A stretch of 64,000 nucleotides of DNA, taken from positions 2,728,001-2,792,000 of the forward strand of contig OY970377.1 of NCBI GenBank assembly GCA_963718775.1. The letters run 5' to 3'. Position 1 is the first letter of the stretch. The number at the start of each line of letters is the position of its first letter. Made by a program: the position numbers and the translations under genes. This document shows, piece after piece, positions 1 to 11,237 of this stretch. The notes under the pieces are model-generated. The model was not told the DNA's origin. It made no database searches and saw only the letters and a list, made by a program, of their open reading frames with translations. The stretch comes from VRUE01 sp963718775 (GTDB lineage: Bacteria > Actinomycetota > Thermoleophilia > Solirubrobacterales > 70-9).

Positions 1-1177
1 AGGTAGATCGAGTCGAGCAGCGCGCCCCAGACGTCGTTCTGGCGCTGGTCGAAGGCGCCGTTGCCGATCCGCACCGGCCGCGCGCCGCCGTAGCCGCTCG
101 AGGTGGTCGAGCGTGCTCTCGGTCAGCTCCTTCTCGCCGCCGATCCCGTACATGATCTGCAGCTCGGGGTCCTCGCGGCAGACGCCGACGATGAAGCGCA
201 TGAAGTCGCGCGCCTCCTGGTCGAAGCCGAGCGTGTGCAGCGCCCAGAGGCTGAAGGTCGAGTCGCGGATCCAGCTGTAGCGGTAGTCCCAGTTGCGTTC
301 GCCGCCCGGCGTCTCCGGCAGCGAGGTGGTCGGCGCGGCGAGCGATCGCGCCGGTCGGCGTGTAGGTGAGCCCCTTGAGGACCAGCGCCGAGCGCTGCAG
401 GTGGATGCGCCAGGGGTGGTCGGGGAAGTCGCCGTCGCGCAGCCACTCGCGCCAGAACTCTTCGGTCGAGTCGAGCCGCTCCAGCGCCTCCGGGCGCGCT
501 GCGCGGCCCGCCGAGGTCGCTGTCGCCCCAGGTGACCGCGCAGAAGCCGGTCTCGTCCTCGCGCAGCCGCAGCGTGCCGCGGGCGGCGCCGTCCTCGATC
601 GAGAGCTCCATGTCGCTGGTCAGGCGCAGCTCGGTGCCGTCGCCGCCGCGGGCGATCGCTTCGCCGAGCTCGCCGCCGCTCCAGCTGGCGCGCCTCGGCG
701 CCGTAGGCGAAGCGCGGCAGGCACTCCATCTCCATCTCGACCTCGCCGTCGATGCAGGTCATCGTGCGCAGCAGCGAGTGGTCGGACTCGTGTTCGGTCT
801 CGGGCGCGGCCGCCGTCGCCGTCCTGCTCGACCCACTCGGCGATCGTCAGCGCGTCGTGGACGACGACCCAGCCGGTGTCGGTCACCCAGGTCGTCTCGA
901 TCACCAGCGTGCCCGGCTCGTAGCGGCGGCTGATCGGCACGACGACGCCGCGCGGCGCCAGCTTGAAGTGGCCGGCGCCGCGGTCGAGCAGCGCGGCGAA
1001 GGCGCTCGGCGAGTCGAAGCGGGGCAGGCAGAGCCACTCGACCGCGCCGTCGTAGGAGACCAGGGCGCTGGTGTGGCAGTCGGAGAGGAAGCCGTAGCTG
1101 CCGATCGGCGGGAAGCGGTGGTTGCTCGCCCAAAGCGAGGCCAAGCTAGCAGCGAACGCGGGCGGCAAGCTACGCAA
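1..1177 (-). CDS. GH15-family glycoside hydrolase (trehalase/glucoamylase type), 3' end outside window, frame-disrupted
   Basis: Predicted (alpha/alpha)6-barrel enzyme of glycoside hydrolase family 15, acting on alpha-glucosides such as trehalose or maltodextrins. The N-terminal part read leftward from about 1177 contains RFPPIGSYGFLSDC and VEWLCLPRFDSPSAF, typical of bacterial GH15 N-terminal beta-domains. Further on, in other frames, the catalytic-barrel motif NWDYRYSWIRDSTF (about 300-250) and YGIGGEKELTE (about 160-125) are readable. At least three frame changes separate these pieces and no nonsense-rich decay is seen, so sequencing indels are likelier than a pseudogene. The C-terminus lies beyond base 1. 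The start is uncertain: TTG at 1177 opens the frame, but a TAGCTT box at 1148-1143 suggests a start nearer 1133. Divergent from ctaG. Confidence 0.75.
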
Positions 1178-1187
1178 ACGGCGACGC

Positions 1188-1193
1188 TACGCT
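1188..1193 (+). promoter_or_regulatory. -10 box for leaderless ctaG
   Basis: TACGCT followed by six bases and then the GTG start of ctaG. There is no Shine-Dalgarno sequence. The spacing puts the transcription start at or next to the start codon. The same TAnnnT-N6-start layout recurs before valS, gltX and other genes here. Confidence 0.5.
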
Positions 1194-1199
1194 GGATTC

Positions 1200-2117
1200 G
1201 TGAGCCTGCCGTTCGCCCACGTCGCCGGCGCCTTCGTGCCGATCGAGGTCATCCCGATCACGATCGCGGGCGATCCTCTACTGGCACCGCGCGATGGTCC
1301 TCTCCTGGGACGGGCGCCCGGTGCCGCTCTGGCGCCAGCTCTGCTTCGGCGCCGGCCTGGCGACTGATCGCGATCGCCCTCTTCAGCCCGATCGGCCACA
1401 TCTCCGAGGAGCTGGTCATCGCCCACATGGGCGAGCACCTGCTGATCGGCGACATCGCCTCGCTGCTGCTCGTCCTCGGCCTGACCAACTCGCTGCTGCA
1501 GCCGATCCTCGCGATCCGCCTCTTCAACCGCCTCCAGGTCCTCGCCCACCCGGCCGTCGCCTTGCCGCTCTGGGCGCTCAACCTCTTCCTCTGGCACGTC
1601 CCGGCGCTCTACGAGGACGCCTACGGCGCGGCGCCGCTGCACGCGCTCGAGCACACCACCTTCCTCTTCTTCGGCTGCCTGATGTGGATGCCGGTCTTCG
1701 GCCCGCTGCCGAAGCCGCAGTGGTTCAGCGCCGGCTGGAAGGTCGGCTACGTGATCGCCGTCCGCTTCACCGGCGCGATCCTCGGCAACGTGCTGATGTG
1801 GTCGGGCTCGGTGCTCTACCCGATCTACGCGCCGGGCGAGCGCTACTGGGGCATCTCGGCGCTCGCCGACCAGAGCACCGCCGGGGTGATCATGATGATC
1901 GAGGGCACCTTCCTCGCCCTCGGCGTGCTCGCCTGGGTCTTCTTCGAGGTCGCCCGCGAAGGGACCGAAAAGCAGCGACCTGCTCGACCTCGCCCGCGAG
2001 CGCGGCGTCGAGCTCGACGAGCGCCGCGCCCAGCGCGCCGTCGCCGCCGGCCACGGCGCGCTGCTGGAGGAGCGGCTGATCGCCGCCGGCAATGAGCCCG
2101 AGCGCGACCCCGCCTGA
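1200..2117 (+). CDS. ctaG: Cytochrome c oxidase assembly factor CtaG (caa3 type), frame-disrupted
   Basis: Polytopic membrane protein of the CtaG_Bsub/caa3 assembly family, which supports copper-dependent assembly of terminal oxidase. Clear family sequence runs through HISEELVIAHMGEHLLIGD, LWALNLFLWHVPALYE, HALEHTTFLFFGCLMW and ADQSTAGVIMMIEGTFLAL, with several hydrophobic helices and the conserved His residues. Three apparent +1 insertions (near 1270, 1370 and 1974) split it over three frames. The C-terminal cytosolic tail is basic and acidic and ends at TGA 2115-2117. Start GTG 1200 is favoured by the -10 box six bases upstream. The end overlaps the start of the next gene (ATG 2092), so the two are probably co-transcribed. 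Confidence 0.8.
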
Positions 2118-3615
2118 GCGACGGCCTGCTGCTGGCGGCGCTGGTCTTCGTCGTCGGCGCCGCCAGCCTCGGCGCCGAGATCGCCGCGGCGCGACTGCTG
2201 GCGCCGTACTTCGGCGCCTCGACGATCGTCTGGGCGAACACGATCGGCGTCGTCCTCGTCGCCCTCTCGGTCGGCTACTGGCTCGGCGGCCGCTACGCCG
2301 ATCGCCACCCGCACATGCGCGGCCTCTGCCTGCTCGTCCTCGCCGCGGCGCTGCTGATCGCCGCGGTGCCCGTTCGCCGCCCGCCCCTTCCTCGGCTTCT
2401 CGGTCGACGCCTTCGACACCGTCTCGGTCGGCGGCTTCGCCGGCTCGCTCTTCGGCGTGCTGGTCCTGGTCGCGGTGCCGGTCACCCTGCTCGGCGCCGC
2501 GGCGCCCTGGGCGGTGCGGCTCGCGCGTCGCCGACGCCGAGCAGCTCCGGCGAGGTGGTCGGGCGGCTCTACGCGATCTCGACCGCCGGCTCGCTGTTCG
2601 GCACGATGCTGGCGGCGCTGCTGCTGATCCCGCTGCTCGGCACCCAGCGCACCTTCCTCGTCTTCGCCGTCGCGCTGGCCCTGGTCGCCGCGGCTGGGCT
2701 CGGCTGGCGCTTCGCCGTCGTCCCGCCGCGCTCGCCCTGGCGGTCTCGCTGCCGGTCGGGACGATCAAGGCGGCCGACACCGGCCGCGTCCTCTACGAGG
2801 CCGAGACCACCCACGAGTACGCCCGCGTGGTCGAACGGCCCGACGGCAGCCGCGTCCTGGAGCTGAACGAGGGCCAGGCGGTGCACTCGCTCTACCGGCC
2901 CGGGCAGCTACCTGACCGGCGACTACTGGGACGGCCACCTCGATCCTGCCCTTCGCCGGCGCGGCGCGCAGCCGCCGCGGCGGATCGCGATCCTCGGCAA
3001 CGCCGCCGGCACGGTCGCCCGCGCCTTCGGTCACTTCTTCCCCCGCACCGCGGTCGACGCGGTCGAGATCGACGCCGAGCTGACCGAGCTGGGCCGCCGC
3101 TACTTCGACCTGCGCAACCCGCGCATGCGGGCTCTTCGCCGAGGACGCCCGGCCCTGGCTGCGGCGCTCGGCGGGCGGCTACGACGCGATCATGGTCGAC
3201 GCCTACCGCCAGCCCTACATCCCCTTCTACCTGGCGACGCGCGAGTTCTTCGAGCTGGCCCGCGAGCGCCTCGCCCCGGGCGGCGTCGTCGATCGTCAAC
3301 GTCGGCCATCCCGAGGGCAGCGAGGAGCTGGAGCGGGTCCTGGGGCGGACGATGGCGGCCGCCTTCCCGAGCGTGCTGCGCTACCCGATCGAGCCGACCA
3401 ACACGCTGCTGGTCGCCGGCGAGGGGCCGCTCTCGGCGGCGCGGCTGCGCGCGCAACGCCGCCGCGCTGCCCGTCGCGACTGCGCCCGCTGGCGCGCGAA
3501 GCGGCCGCCGAGCTCTCGCCCCGCCTCGCCCGGCGGCGAGGTCTACACCGACGACCACGCCCCGGTCGAGTGGCTGGTCGACTCCTCTCTGCTGGAATAC
3601 GCCAATGGCGAGTAA
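2092..3615 (+). CDS. Membrane-fused spermidine synthase-like protein, heavily frame-disrupted
   Basis: A fused protein: an N-terminal membrane part (about 200 residues) and a C-terminal soluble methyltransferase-fold domain of the spermidine synthase type. Membrane helices are readable from LLLAALVFVVGAASLGAEIA to about 2760. The soluble part shows IAILGNAAGTVARAF (nucleotide-binding loop), VDAVEIDAELTELGRRYFD, YDAIMVDAYRQPYIPFYL and YTDDHAPVEWLVD, all typical of SpeE-like folds. About ten single-base indels break the frame between 2110 and 3490. Such fused proteins often lack demonstrated polyamine synthase activity, so the substrate is open. The stop TAA 3613-3615 lies inside the next small gene. 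Confidence 0.7.
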   Translation: MSPSATPPERRPAAGGAGLRRRRRQPRRRDRRGATAGAVLRRLDDRLGEHDRRRPRRPLGRLLARRPLRRSPPAHARPLPARPRRGAADRRGARSPPAPSSASRSTPSTPSRSAASPARSSACWSWSRCRSPCSAPRRPGRCGSRVADAEQLRRGGRAALRDLDRRLAVRHDAGGAAADPAARHPAHLPRLRRRAGPGRRGWARLALRRRPAALALAVSLPVGTIKAADTGRVLYEAETTHEYARVVERPDGSRVLELNEGQAVHSLYRPGQLPDRRLLGRPPRSCPSPARRAAAAADRDPRQRRRHGRPRLRSLLPPHRGRRGRDRRRADRAGPPLLRPAQPAHAGSSPRTPGPGCGARRAATTRSWSTPTASPTSPSTWRRASSSSWPASASPRAASSIVNVGHPEGSEELERVLGRTMAAAFPSVLRYPIEPTNTLLVAGEGPLSAARLRAQRRRAARRDCARWRAKRPPSSRPASPGGEVYTDDHAPVEWLVDSSLLEYANGE

Positions 3616-3742
3616 GCGGCCGCAAGATGCCCTGGTGAGGGCTCGAGCCTGGCTGGTCACCGGCCCGCTCGGCCGCGGCCTCGCCTTCGCGATCGACTTC
3701 GGCGCCGCGATCAAGGCCGGCCTCGCCCAGCGCCGCGGGTAG
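3605..3742 (+). CDS. Small conserved-looking protein, 45 aa, unknown function
   Basis: ATG 3605 opens a 45-codon frame (MASKRPQDALVRARAW... ending LAQRRG) that overlaps the last 11 bases of the preceding membrane gene. That overlap is usual for translationally coupled genes. The sequence is basic at both ends with a moderately hydrophobic middle (GRGLAFAIDFGAAIKAG) that is too polar for a confident membrane helix. I do not recognise a family. A promoter box for tig begins 18 bases after its stop. It could be a chance frame, but its codon usage is like that of its neighbours. Confidence 0.4.
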   Translation: MASKRPQDALVRARAWLVTGPLGRGLAFAIDFGAAIKAGLAQRRG

Positions 3743-3777
3743 CGCGCGGCGCGATTCCTCTAGGGTCACTGCGCTCG

Positions 3778-5164
3778 ATGCAGACCACCGTCACAGAGCT
3801 GCCCGACTCGCGCGTCCGGGTCGAGGTCGAGGTTCCCGCCGACGACGGTCGATCGCGGCATCCAGCGCGCCGCCCGCAGCCTGGCGCGGGAGATGCGCAT
3901 GCCGGGCTTCCGCAAGGGCAAGGCGCCGCCCTCGCTGGTGATCCAGCGGGTCGGCTTCGGCGCCGTGCTCGAGGAGGCGATCCGCGAGTCGCTGCCCGAG
4001 TGGTACGAACAGGGCCTGCTGCGCTCCGGGATCAGCCCGGTCGGCGACCCCAACATCGAGATCGTCTCCGCCCCCGAGGCCGAGGGCGAGCCGCTCAGCT
4101 TCAAGTTCGAGATCGGCGTGCGGCCGCAAGGCCAAGCTCGGCGAGTACAAGGGCCTCGAGGTCGGCAAGGCCGAGGCCGAGCCGCCCGACGAGATCGTCG
4201 ACCGCGAGATCGAGCGCATCCGCGAAGGCTTCGCCAAGCTGGAGCCGGTCGAGCGCGCCGCCGCCGACGGCGACGTGCTGCTGGTCGACTTCGAGGGCCT
4301 GCTCGACGGCAAGGCCTTCGAGGGCGGCAAGGCGCGCGACTACCTGCTCGAGCTGGGCAGCGGCCAGCTGATCGAGGGCTTCGAGGAGCAGCTCAGCCGG
4401 CGCCAGCGCGGGCGAGAAGCGCGAGGTCAAGGTCACCTTCCCCGAGGACTACCAGGCCGAGGAGCTGGCCGGCGAGGACGCCGTCTTCACGGTCGAGGTC
4501 AAGGAGGTGCGGGAAAAGGTCCTGCCCGAGCTCGACGACGACTTCGCCTCCGAGGCCTCCGAGTTCGACACGCTCGAGGAGCTGCGCGCCGACATCGCCA
4601 AGCGCGTCGGCGAGGCGGTCGACGAGCGCGCCGAGCAGGACTTCCGCGTCGCCGCGGTCGACGCCGCGGTCGCCGCGGCGACGGTCGAGCTGCCCGACGA
4701 GCTCGTCGCCGCCCGCGCGAGCGAGCGCTGGGAGCGGGTCGAACGCCAGCTCGCCGGCCGCGGGATGAACCCCGACGACCTTCCTGCAGATGCAGGGCAA
4801 AACGCGCGAGGAGGTGATCGAGGAGTCGAAGCCCGACGCCGAACGCGAGCTGAAGCGCGAGGCGGTGCTGGCGGCGATCGCCGAGGCCGAGGAGATCGAG
4901 GTCTCCGAGGAGGAGATGGTCGAGGCGCTCGCCCACACCGCCGAGCACGAGCGCACGACGCCGGAGAAGCTGCTCGAGCGCCTGCGCGAGAACGGCCGCG
5001 ACGCGATGGTCCGCGAGGACATCCGGGTCCGCAAGGCGATCGACCTGGTCGCCGAGTCGGCGATGCCGATTCCGCTCGAGCAGGCCGAGGCGCGCGAGAA
5101 GATCTGGACGCCGGAGAAGGAGAAAGAGGAGAAAGGCGAGCTCTGGACTCCGGGCGCCGATTGA
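3778..5164 (+). CDS. tig: Trigger factor
   Basis: Ribosome-bound chaperone with peptidyl-prolyl isomerase activity that meets nascent chains at the exit tunnel. The N-terminal ribosome-binding domain carries the signature MRMPGFRKGKAPPSLV (conserved GFRxGKxP). An FKBP-like domain follows (EPVERAAADGDVLLVDFEG..., FPEDYQAEELAG), then the long helical C-terminal domain with a very acidic tail. Four apparent one-base insertions (about 3848, 4127, 4405, 4785) divide it. Corrected, it is about 460 residues, normal for the family. ATG 3778 is the start, 11 bases after a TAGGGT -10 box and without a Shine-Dalgarno. The order tig-clpP-clpX is classical, although here clpX lies 1.3 kb further on. Confidence 0.93.
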
Positions 5165-5207
5165 GCGTGCGCCGAGCCCGCCGGACGCCTTCTATAGAGT
5201 GCCGCCC

Positions 5208-5793
5208 ATGAGCCCTCTGGTTCCGATGGTGGTCGAGCAGACCTCGCGCGGCGAGCGCTCGTTCGACATCTACTCGCGCCTGCTGAACGAGCGGATCGTC
5301 TTCCTCGGCACGCAGGTCACCCAGGACATCGCCAACCTGATCGTCGCCCAGCTCCTGCACCTGGAGTCCGAGGATCCGGACAAGGACATCAGCCTCTACA
5401 TCAACTCGCCCGGCGGCTCCGTCTACGCCGGCCTGGCGATCTACGACACGATGCAGTTCATCAAGCCCGACGTGCAGACGATCTGCGTCGGCATCGCGAT
5501 GAGCATGGGCGCGCTGCTGCTGGCCGGCGGCGCCGCCGGCAAGCGGATGTCGCTGCCCAACTCGAAGATCCTCATCCACCAGGTCTCCTCCGGCTTCCAG
5601 GGCCAGGCGACCGACATCGAGATCCACGCCAAGGAGATCATCGACGTCCGCCGCCGCCTCGACGAGATCCTCGCCAAGCACACCGACCAGCCCTTCGAGA
5701 AGGTCACGCAACGACACCGATCGCGACTACTTCATGAGCGCGGAGGAGGCGAAGGAGTACAACCTCGTCGACCGCGTCATCGAACACCACTGA
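5208..5793 (+). CDS. clpP: ATP-dependent Clp protease proteolytic subunit
   Basis: Serine protease subunit that forms the tetradecameric ClpP barrel and partners with ClpX (encoded at 7087). The catalytic Ser lies in AMSMGALLLAGG and the His in ILIHQVSSGFQGQATDIEIH. The handle helix EIIDVRRRLDEILAKHT is present. One inserted base near 5709 shifts the frame just before NDTDRDYFMSAEEAKEY, which holds the catalytic Asp. Corrected length about 194 residues, typical. I chose ATG 5208 over the upstream GTG 5199 because it gives the usual short N-terminus and lies nine bases after TATAGA, so the mRNA is probably leaderless or nearly so. Confidence 0.93.
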
Positions 5794-5794
5794 G

Positions 5795-5910
5795 CGGCGA
5801 CTCTGCCGGTAGGGGTTTCGCTTAACTTTTTCGAGGGGCCGGGATTGCTGACGCCCGGGCGGCGGTCGCGAAAAGTACAAGACGCTTCACCCCTACCGGC
5901 AGAGTCGCCG
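5795..5910. repeat. Long hairpin element, family A copy 1
   Basis: A perfect 22-bp inverted repeat (5795-5816 and 5889-5910; outer half CGGCGACTCTGCC) encloses a ~72-bp core. The core begins TTCGCTTAACTTTTTCG and ends AAAAGTACAAGACGCTTC. It recurs at 40535-40606 and, inverted, at 55746-55818, while the outer arms are unrelated between copies. Core ends are themselves partly complementary, so the whole unit can fold as one ~115-nt hairpin. It sits between the clpP stop and the M23 gene start, both on the + strand. There is no terminal U-run, so a plain intrinsic terminator is not an adequate description. Confidence 0.8.
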
Positions 5911-5912
5911 TC

Positions 5913-6402
5913 GTGGCCGTGCTCTTGGTCGTCGGGTTGTTCGGGGCGAAGCTTCTGCTGACGACGGGGGGACGCGCTTCTACGACCACGTCTTCCCGGT
6001 GGCTGGGCCGCACGGGGCGCGCGGGTACATCGGGGAGTTCGGCGCGCCGCGCAGCGGCGGGCGGACGCATGAGGGCTTCGACATCGTCGCCGCCTGCGAG
6101 CACGCCGCTGGTTGCCGTGCGGGGCGGCCGCGTGCTGCGCGGCCGGCTATGACCCGGTCCTCTACGGCAACTACCTGCTGATCCACGGCGAAGGCGAGAG
6201 GCGCAGCTACTTCTACGCCCACATGCCCCGCCCGGCCCTCGTCCGCAAGGGCGAGCGGGTCTGGACCGGCCAGCGCATCGGCGCCGTCGGCGAGACCGGC
6301 AACGCCCGCACGATCGGCTGCCACCTCCACTTCGAGATCCACGCCCACGGCGACCCGATCGACCCCGAGCCCGCCCTGCAGCGCTGGGACGCCTACAGCT
6401 GA
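5913..6402 (+). CDS. M23-family metallopeptidase (LytM-like), frame-disrupted
   Basis: Small zinc peptidase predicted to cut peptidoglycan cross-bridges or to activate amidases. An N-terminal hydrophobic stretch (VAVLLVVGLFGAKLLL) would export or anchor it. Zinc-binding motifs are visible: GGRTHEGFDIVA (His and Asp) and GCHLHFEIHAHGDPID (HxH). Three apparent single-base insertions (near 5971, 6109, 6142) break the frame; corrected length is about 160 residues. Start GTG 5913 follows the right arm of hairpin A1 by two bases, so the hairpin occupies the position where a ribosome site would be. The first 150 bases are richer in G/T than later codons. Confidence 0.75.
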
Positions 6403-6412
6403 CCCCAAACCC

Positions 6413-6463
6413 CGAACTGCATCAAATTTCCAGCCCAGTAGGCCGGAAATTTGATGCAGTTCG
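6413..6463. repeat. Hairpin element, family C copy 1
   Basis: Perfect 19-bp inverted repeat: CGAACTGCATCAAATTTCC at 6413-6431 and its complement at 6445-6463, with a 13-nt loop. It lies between the convergent M23 and GNAT genes; the right arm abuts the GNAT stop codon. The arm sequence recurs at 59888-59938, so this family has conserved arms, unlike A and B. It could act as a bidirectional terminator, but the AT-rich arm is unlike the surrounding GC-rich DNA. Confidence 0.75.
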
Positions 6464-6923
6464 TTATTCGAGGGGGAGCTCGTACTCGATCCAGGCGCTG
6501 CGCTCGGCGCCGGTCGAGTCGTAGAGGCGCTGGGCGGTCCCGTTGCTCGGGGCGGTCGTCCATTCGAGGCGTTGGGCGCCGCGCTCGCGGCCGACGGCGG
6601 CACTGGCCTCGATCAGGGCGCGGCCGACCCCTTCGCCGCGGGTCGCCGGCTCGACGTAGAGGTCGTTCATCAGCACCGTCTCGGCCGGGACGATCGAGGT
6701 GAAGCGCCAGTAGAGGCAGGCGTAGCCGAGCAGCTCGCCGTCGCGCCAGGCGCCGAGCAGCATGCCGTCATCGCTGGGAGCGATGAAGCGGGAGAAGAAG
6801 GCGCGGTTGCGCTCGTCGTCGATCGTCTCGGCCTCGTAGAAGCGCTGGTAGGCGGCGATCAGCGGCAGCAGCGGTCTCGAGCTGGTCCTCGCTGATCGGC
6901 TCGATTCGAAGCTCGCCTGGCAC
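6464..6923 (-). CDS. GNAT-family N-acetyltransferase
   Basis: Acetyl-CoA-dependent N-acetyltransferase of unknown substrate, about 150 residues. The acetyl-CoA binding motif A is visible as NDLYVEPATRGEGVGRALIE (R/QxxGxG/A pattern). The C-terminal motif NGTAQRLYDSTGAERSAWI is typical of small-molecule or amine acetyltransferases. A one-base insertion near 6876 separates the first 15 codons (VPGELRIEPISEDQLE) from the rest. I place the start at GTG 6923 because a TAGCTT -10 box ends six bases upstream of it, the leaderless arrangement seen elsewhere. The stop touches hairpin C1. Confidence 0.75.
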
Positions 6924-7086
6924 GCGTCCAAGCTATCGCGGCCCACGCAAGGTTGCGATCACGGGCAGGGACCGCGTGCCGAGGCGCAGTAAACGACCGC
7001 ACCGACAGGGCCGGCTTGCATCCCCCCTTTAAGCTTTGGGGCGCGAGCCGGTAGGCAACCCACAGCCCCGCAAGGAGGGGATTCCG

Positions 7087-8380
<1,294 letters not shown>

Positions 8381-8389
8381 CTGGGGAGG

Positions 8390-8487
8390 GGGCCGGGTGC
8401 CCCTCACTCAGAAGCCGTTGCGCAGCAGATCCGCTCGAGGCTTCGGGGCGTGGTCTCGTGAGCTTCTGCGAGAGGGGCACCCGGCCC
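8390..8487. repeat. Long hairpin downstream of clpX
   Basis: Arms 8390-8405 and 8472-8487 are perfectly complementary (16 bp, GGGCCGGGTGCCCCTC in the left arm). Shorter complementary stretches continue inside (CAGAAGC with GCTTCTG, and a nested GAAGCC with GGCTTC). The arm resembles the outer arms of the hairpins at 22696, 24170 and 25396 (shared GGGTG core), but the loop does not match family A or B cores. It lies ten bases after the clpX stop; there is no U-run. Confidence 0.7.
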
Positions 8488-8533
8488 CTCCTGCAGTACG
8501 GATCCCGCCCTTCCCGAAAAGCTGCACGCGCAT

Positions 8534-8640
8534 GGAGAGGTGCTGATGCCCTTCCCCGAAGGCTCATGTTGAGACCTCTCGAATCGCAATAGACGATCAG
8601 CTGCGCGACGGCCTTTGGGGAAGGGCATAAGCACCTCTCC
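8534..8640. repeat. Long hairpin upstream of valS
   Basis: Thirty-base arms at 8534-8563 and 8611-8640 that are complementary at 28 of 30 positions (left arm begins GGAGAGGTGCTGATGCCC), with a 47-nt loop. It follows the previous hairpin by only 46 bases, so two large hairpins fill the clpX-valS gap. The right arm ends 13 bases before the valS -10 box. No U-run follows, and the loop has no evident match to family A or B cores. Confidence 0.75.
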
Positions 8641-8653
8641 CGTCCGCGATATC

Positions 8654-8659
8654 TAGACT
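8654..8659 (+). promoter_or_regulatory. -10 box for leaderless valS
   Basis: TAGACT, six bases before the GTG start of valS, with no Shine-Dalgarno between. I see no good -35 hexamer at the usual spacing, where the right arm of the upstream hairpin lies. Confidence 0.55.
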
Positions 8660-8665
8660 CGCCGC

Positions 8666-11237
8666 GTGGACGACGGACGGCTAGAGAAGCTGGAGCAGAC
8701 GACTCGCTTCGACCCGACTGAGGTCGAGGGTCGGATCTTTGCTGAATGGATGGAGGCGGGGTACTTCCACCCAGCTGCTGAGGGTACGCCTGAGGAGAAT
8801 TTCTCGGTGGCGATTCCGCCGCCTAACGTGACCGGGGCGCTGCATATGGGGCATGCGCTCAATGGGTCGATGCAGGACGCGCTGGTGCGGATGAACCGGA
8901 TGCGGGGGCGCAACGCGCTCTGGATCCTTGGCACCGACCATGCGGGGATCGCCACTCAGTCGGTGGTCGAGAAAATGCTGCGGGCCGAAGGGGTCTCGCG
9001 ACACGATCTGGGCCGCGAGGAGTTCGTCGAGCGGGTCTGGGAGTGGAAGGAGGAGTACGGCTCGCGGATCGTCGAGCAGTACAAGCGGCTCGGCGCTTCC
9101 TGCGACTACGAGCGTGAGCGCTTCACCCTCGACGAGGGCTACGTGAAGGCCGTCTACCGCGTCTTCAAGCAGCTCTTCGACAAGGGCTACATCTACCGCG
9201 ACAACTACATGGTCAACTGGGACCCGGGCTCGCACTCGGCGATCTCCGACCTCGAGGTCGAGAACCGCGAGGTCGAGGACACGCTCTACTCGATCGACTA
9301 TCCGGTCGAGGGCTCCGACCGCGTCCTGACCGTCGCCACCGTGCGTCCCGAGACGATGCTCGCCGACACGGCGGTCGCGGTGAATCCCGACGACGAGCGC
9401 TACGGCGACCTGGTCGGCCAGTTCTGCGTCCTGCCCCTGGTCGGCCGCCGCCTGCCGATCATCGCCGACGAGCACGTCGACCCCGAGTTCGGCACCGGGG
9501 CGCTGAAGATCACCCCCGGCCACGACCCCAACGACTTCGAGATCGGCCGCAAGCACGGCCTCGAGGAGATCGTCGCGATCGGCCCCGACGGCCGCCTCAC
9601 CGCGGAGGCGGGGGAGAGGTTCGCCGGCCGGACCGTCGCCGAGACGCAGGAGGCCGTGGTCGCCGCGCTGCGCGAGCAGGGGGCGCTGCGCGACGAGGAG
9701 CCCTACACCCACTCGGTCCCCTTCTCGCACCGCTCCGGCGAGCGCATCGAGCCGTTGATCTCACTGCAGTGGTTCTGTCGCATGGACGAGCTGGCGGCGC
9801 CGGCGATCGAGGCGGTCGAAAAGCGACCAGGTGCGCATCACCCCCGGCCAGTGGAAGCGCGTCTACCTCGACTGGATGCGCGAGATCCGCCCCTGGTGCA
9901 TCTCGCGCCAGCTCTGGTGGGGCCACCGCATCCCGGTCTGGTACTGCGATCCCTGCGAGGAGGTCTTCGTCGTCGAGGACCCGGCCGCGGCGCCAGAGCG
10001 CTGCGGCGCCTGCGGCGGCGAGCTGCGCCAGGAGGAGGACGTGCTCGACACCTGGTTCAGCTCGGCGATCTGGCCCTTCGCGACGCTCGGCTGGCCCGAC
10101 GACACTCCCGAGCTGCGCGCCTTCTACCCGACCAGCTTCCTGACCACCGCCCGCGAGATTCTCTTCCTCTGGGTGGCGCGGATGATCATGACCGGGCTCG
10201 AGTTCGCCGGCGACATCCCCTTCAAGGACGTCTACGTGCACTCGGTGATCCAGGCCCGCGACGGGCGGCGCATGTCGAAGAGCCTCGGCACCGGCATCGA
10301 TCCGCTCGACGAGATCGACGTGCACGGCGCCGACGCGCTGCGCTTCGGTCTGCTGGCGATGTCCTCGACCCAGGACGTGCGCTACTCCGACGCCAAGGTC
10401 CAGCAGGGTCGCGACCTCTCCAACAAGCTCTGGAACGCCAGCCGCCTGATCCTGCTCAATACGGCCGAGGTGGAGGCGGAGCCGCAGCCGAGCTGCGTCG
10501 AGGACCGCTGGATCCTCTCTCGCCTCGAGCGCACGATCGCCTCGGTCACGCAGAAGCTCGACGACTACGACTTCGCCCACGCGGCTCAGGAGGCCTACGC
10601 CTTCTTCTGGTCCGAGCTCTGCGACTGGTACCTGGAGATCGCCAAGCCGCGGCTCTACGAGCAGGAGCCCGAGGTCTCGGCCAACCTGCTCTGGGTGCTG
10701 GAGCGGACCCTCGCCCTGCTGCACCCGCTGATGCCCTTCGTGACCGAGGAGGTCTGGTCCTACCACCCGTCACGCCGCGGCCACCTCGTCGTCCACCCGT
10801 TCCCGCAGGCCGACGAGGCCCTGTTCGATGGCGATGCCGAGGCGGAGGTAGGGCAGGGGATCGAGCTGACCCGGCGCCTGCGCACCTGGCGCGACATGGT
10901 CGAGGCGCCGGCGGCGAGTCAGCTGTCCGCCCGCGTCGAGGGCGAGCAGCCGCAGGAGTTCGTCGGTCGTCTCGCGCGTTTCGATTTCGCCGCCGATGGG
11001 GGAGACCCGATCGCGGCGGTCGGCCCGGTCCGTGTGCTCGCCTCGGCCGAGATCGATGTCGAGGCGGTTGCCGCGCGGCTCGAGAAGCGCCGCGAGGAGC
11101 TGCGCGCCGAGGTCGCCCGCGCCGAGGGCAAGCTCGCCAACGAGAAGTTCGTCGCCAGGGCGCCGGCGGAGCTGGTCGAGGAGGAGCGGACGAAGCTCGA
11201 GCGCCACCGGGCCGAGCTCGAGGAGCTCGGGGAATAG
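8666..11237 (+). CDS. valS: Valyl-tRNA synthetase
   Basis: Class I aminoacyl-tRNA synthetase charging tRNA-Val. The HIGH region reads PPPNVTGALHMGHALNGSMQD, the editing domain has TVRPETMLADTAVAVNP, and the KMSKS loop is GRRMSKSLGTGIDPLDEI. The protein ends in the coiled coil that binds the tRNA elbow (LEKRREELRAEVARAEGKL to the stop at 11237). One inserted base near 9826 (VEAVEK|DQVRITPGQW) shifts the frame; corrected length about 857 residues. Because of that shift, the 5' frame runs on through folC, which is an artefact and not a fusion. The first ~300 bases use G/T-ending codons more than the rest. Confidence 0.95.
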